This document shows, in pieces, positions 25,210 to 26,565 of a stretch of DNA of 26,565 nt (positions are counted from its first letter, which is position 1; every line of letters starts with the position of its first letter). The DNA lies in the IMG/VR virus record IMGVR_UViG_3300030102_002424, positions 1 to 26,565 of that record. The stretch is one strand, 5' to 3'. The notes under the pieces were generated by a model. It did not search any database. It was not told the origin of the DNA and worked only from the letters and a program-made list of their open reading frames with translations. The translations under genes and the position numbers were made by a program. This DNA is from a virus.

Positions 25210-26565
25210 TTAATTTTTAATTATTCTTGATGTTGTTCCGTGGTTAGAATACTTTGCAAAATTAACATTCAAAGCAGTTCTTTGTCTTTCTTTATTTGGT
25301 TTATACAAGTGCCTGTTGCAAGCCATTATAGCTAGTCCAGAACTAATAGCGGCGTCAAACTTAGTACGTCTATTTATATCAAACTTAGCCCAATCATTTA
25401 AAGTCTCTGTAAAATACATTGACCCGTAGCTACCGTCTTGAAGTAATCCAACATGATCGTTAATATACATTTCAATAGCAGCAGCATGAGCTTGCTTAAT
25501 ATCTTCACTAGAGTTTGGTATACCTCCAACTTCTTTTTCAGTTACAGATAATTTATTCCAAATCTTGTCTGGTCTGTTCATACTAAAACCTCTGTAGCCT
25601 CTACGCCTTAAATAGTATAGTAATCTTGGTTTGTTATTTTCTGCAAGTAGTGGCATACCGTAAAATACAAGAGCCATCAATACATCTTCAAAAAACATTT
25701 CTGCGGTTTGTGGTCTAGCTATATATTCTAAAAAGAACGTATTAGCTGGAGCGTCTTCCATTGAAAACTTTGTTAATCCATGAAGAGATCCGTTGGATCC
25801 TCTACCATCAACAGTACCGCTAATATCATAACTATCGCAGCCAAAAGCGCCCATGTGTTCGTTTCCAGGATATTTAACTCCATTTTTTATTATCACTCTA
25901 TTTTGAAGATTTGTATTAGGTACCCAACTAACTTTAAATCTTCCGTTTGTATCTGGATTAAAAATAACTTTAGTATCTTTAATCCCATTAACCCATTGAA
26001 AACTGCCTTGAGTAACAACGGCAGAGTTTCTTATTCCTTCATTGTAGTCTATTTGCTCGTATATTTTAGCTAAATTAAATAAACTATTTTTTGTTTCATC
26101 TCTAAAAGCGTGCTCTTCAGTTCTTGGAAACTGTCTGTAAAATTCATTTAAAGCGTCTTGATCAGATTTTAAACCTTCAGCTTCATTTTCCCAATGTGAT
26201 ATAACACCTATATCTATTAGTTCACCGTGAGGTCCATAACAGTCTTGTCTTGGAGTATCAAACACGGGTCGTCCATACTCATCAATAAATCCTTCATAGT
26301 TCCATTCCATTGGGATAAACAGAGAATATAAACCAGAGCGTGTTTGACCATTTCTATTTCTTTGTGTTACATCACTATCGTAATACAACTTTTTAAAGTT
26401 ATCACCACCTTTGTCTAATGAGTTGCTAGTTGAACCCATCATACACTTACCTATAATTCTACTACCTAAACGTAAACAAGTTTTTGTTACACGCCAGTTG
26501 TTTAGAATATTATCAGGCCTTTCCCATTTACCACTTTCGTCATGTACTAACAAGTTAAGTTTTTC
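25210..26565 (-). CDS. terL: Terminase large subunit, N-terminus cut by window edge
   Basis: This is the packaging motor: an ATPase that drives DNA through the portal and a nuclease that cuts genome ends. About 451 codons are visible, and the frame is open through base 26565, so the true start and the Walker A loop lie outside. The visible part begins in the Walker B strand, LNLLVHDE, with Asp at 26539-26541 and Glu at 26536-26538. A coupling motif, MMGSTSNS, follows. The C-terminal half is an RNase H-fold nuclease: GCDSYD (first acidic residue at 25834-25836), then ARPQTAEMFFED and the acidic AENNK stretch, and finally KFDAAISSGLA (Asp at 25354-25356). All expected acidic positions are present, so the nuclease looks intact. 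The stop lies two bases before the portal start, the classic terL-portal order. The nuclease pattern resembles crAss-like and marine Bacteroidota phage terminases as I remember them. Confidence 0.95.
   Translation of the reverse strand, partial: EKLNLLVHDESGKWERPDNILNNWRVTKTCLRLGSRIIGKCMMGSTSNSLDKGGDNFKKLYYDSDVTQRNRNGQTRSGLYSLFIPMEWNYEGFIDEYGRPVFDTPRQDCYGPHGELIDIGVISHWENEAEGLKSDQDALNEFYRQFPRTEEHAFRDETKNSLFNLAKIYEQIDYNEGIRNSAVVTQGSFQWVNGIKDTKVIFNPDTNGRFKVSWVPNTNLQNRVIIKNGVKYPGNEHMGAFGCDSYDISGTVDGRGSNGSLHGLTKFSMEDAPANTFFLEYIARPQTAEMFFEDVLMALVFYGMPLLAENNKPRLLYYLRRRGYRGFSMNRPDKIWNKLSVTEKEVGGIPNSSEDIKQAHAAAIEMYINDHVGLLQDGSYGSMYFTETLNDWAKFDINRRTKFDAAISSGLAIMACNRHLYKPNKERQRTALNVNFAKYSNHGTTSRIIKN

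Noticed and set aside
1-26565. tRNA genes, CRISPR arrays, insertion sequences, integrase or attachment sites
   Set aside because: No cloverleaf-like sequence, spaced repeats, transposase motifs or terminal repeats were noticed; the gaps between genes are too short to hold them.

Overview
The window is a single, tightly packed block of virion-structure genes from a tailed double-stranded DNA phage. Every gene I accept lies on the minus strand and is read from right to left. There are no tRNA or rRNA genes, CRISPR arrays, insertion sequences, integrase or lysis genes, and no gene-free stretch longer than about 60 bases. Both ends cut through a gene: the large terminase subunit at the right edge lacks its N-terminus, and a giant virion protein at the left edge lacks its C-terminus. 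That giant frame is open from base 5927 to base 1 with no stop (at least 1,975 residues).

Host and lineage (inference). The DNA is AT-rich, and start codons are preceded by A/T-rich leaders without Shine-Dalgarno sequences, as is usual in Bacteroidota. The 2,287-residue tail protein ends in a cysteine motif and a SprB-like repeat typical of Flavobacteriia surface proteins. The 247- and 712-residue proteins resemble connector families I associate with marine phages and crAss-like (Crassvirales) phages. The best guess is a short-tailed (podovirus-type) phage of a marine flavobacterium, possibly crAss-like or a neighbour of that group. No sheath, tail-tube or tape-measure gene is visible, which fits a short tail.

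Layout in transcription order. (1) Packaging and head, 26565-20171: terminase large subunit, portal, acidic scaffold-like protein, major capsid protein, then a strong UUCG-tetraloop terminator. (2) A conserved 278-residue protein of unknown function (20113-19277), followed by a second UUCG hairpin without a U-tract. (3) Connector and tail, 19216-9469: a 247-residue connector/ring-type protein, a 712-residue connector-type protein carrying a large inserted domain that looks like a von Willebrand A fold, and the 2,287-residue tail-nozzle/muzzle-type protein. (4) Small accessory virion proteins, 9472-7796: a 270-residue beta-rich protein, a 116-residue conserved protein and a cupin. (5) A set that looks like the ejected internal virion proteins of T7-type phages, 7795-1: a small hydrophobic coiled-coil protein (221 aa), a 397-residue soluble protein and the giant protein. 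The giant carries an HExxH...ExxA zinc-protease signature in its middle.

How they would work together. Terminase packs DNA through the portal into a shell of capsid protein built on the scaffold. The connectors and the large nozzle protein close the vertex and form the tail. The accessory proteins decorate the tail or receptor-binding end. The last three proteins would be packed inside the head and enter the cell with or ahead of the DNA. Several genes share start/stop bases (TAATG, ATGA), suggesting coupled translation. The two hairpins around the 278-residue gene probably tune transcript levels after the capsid gene.
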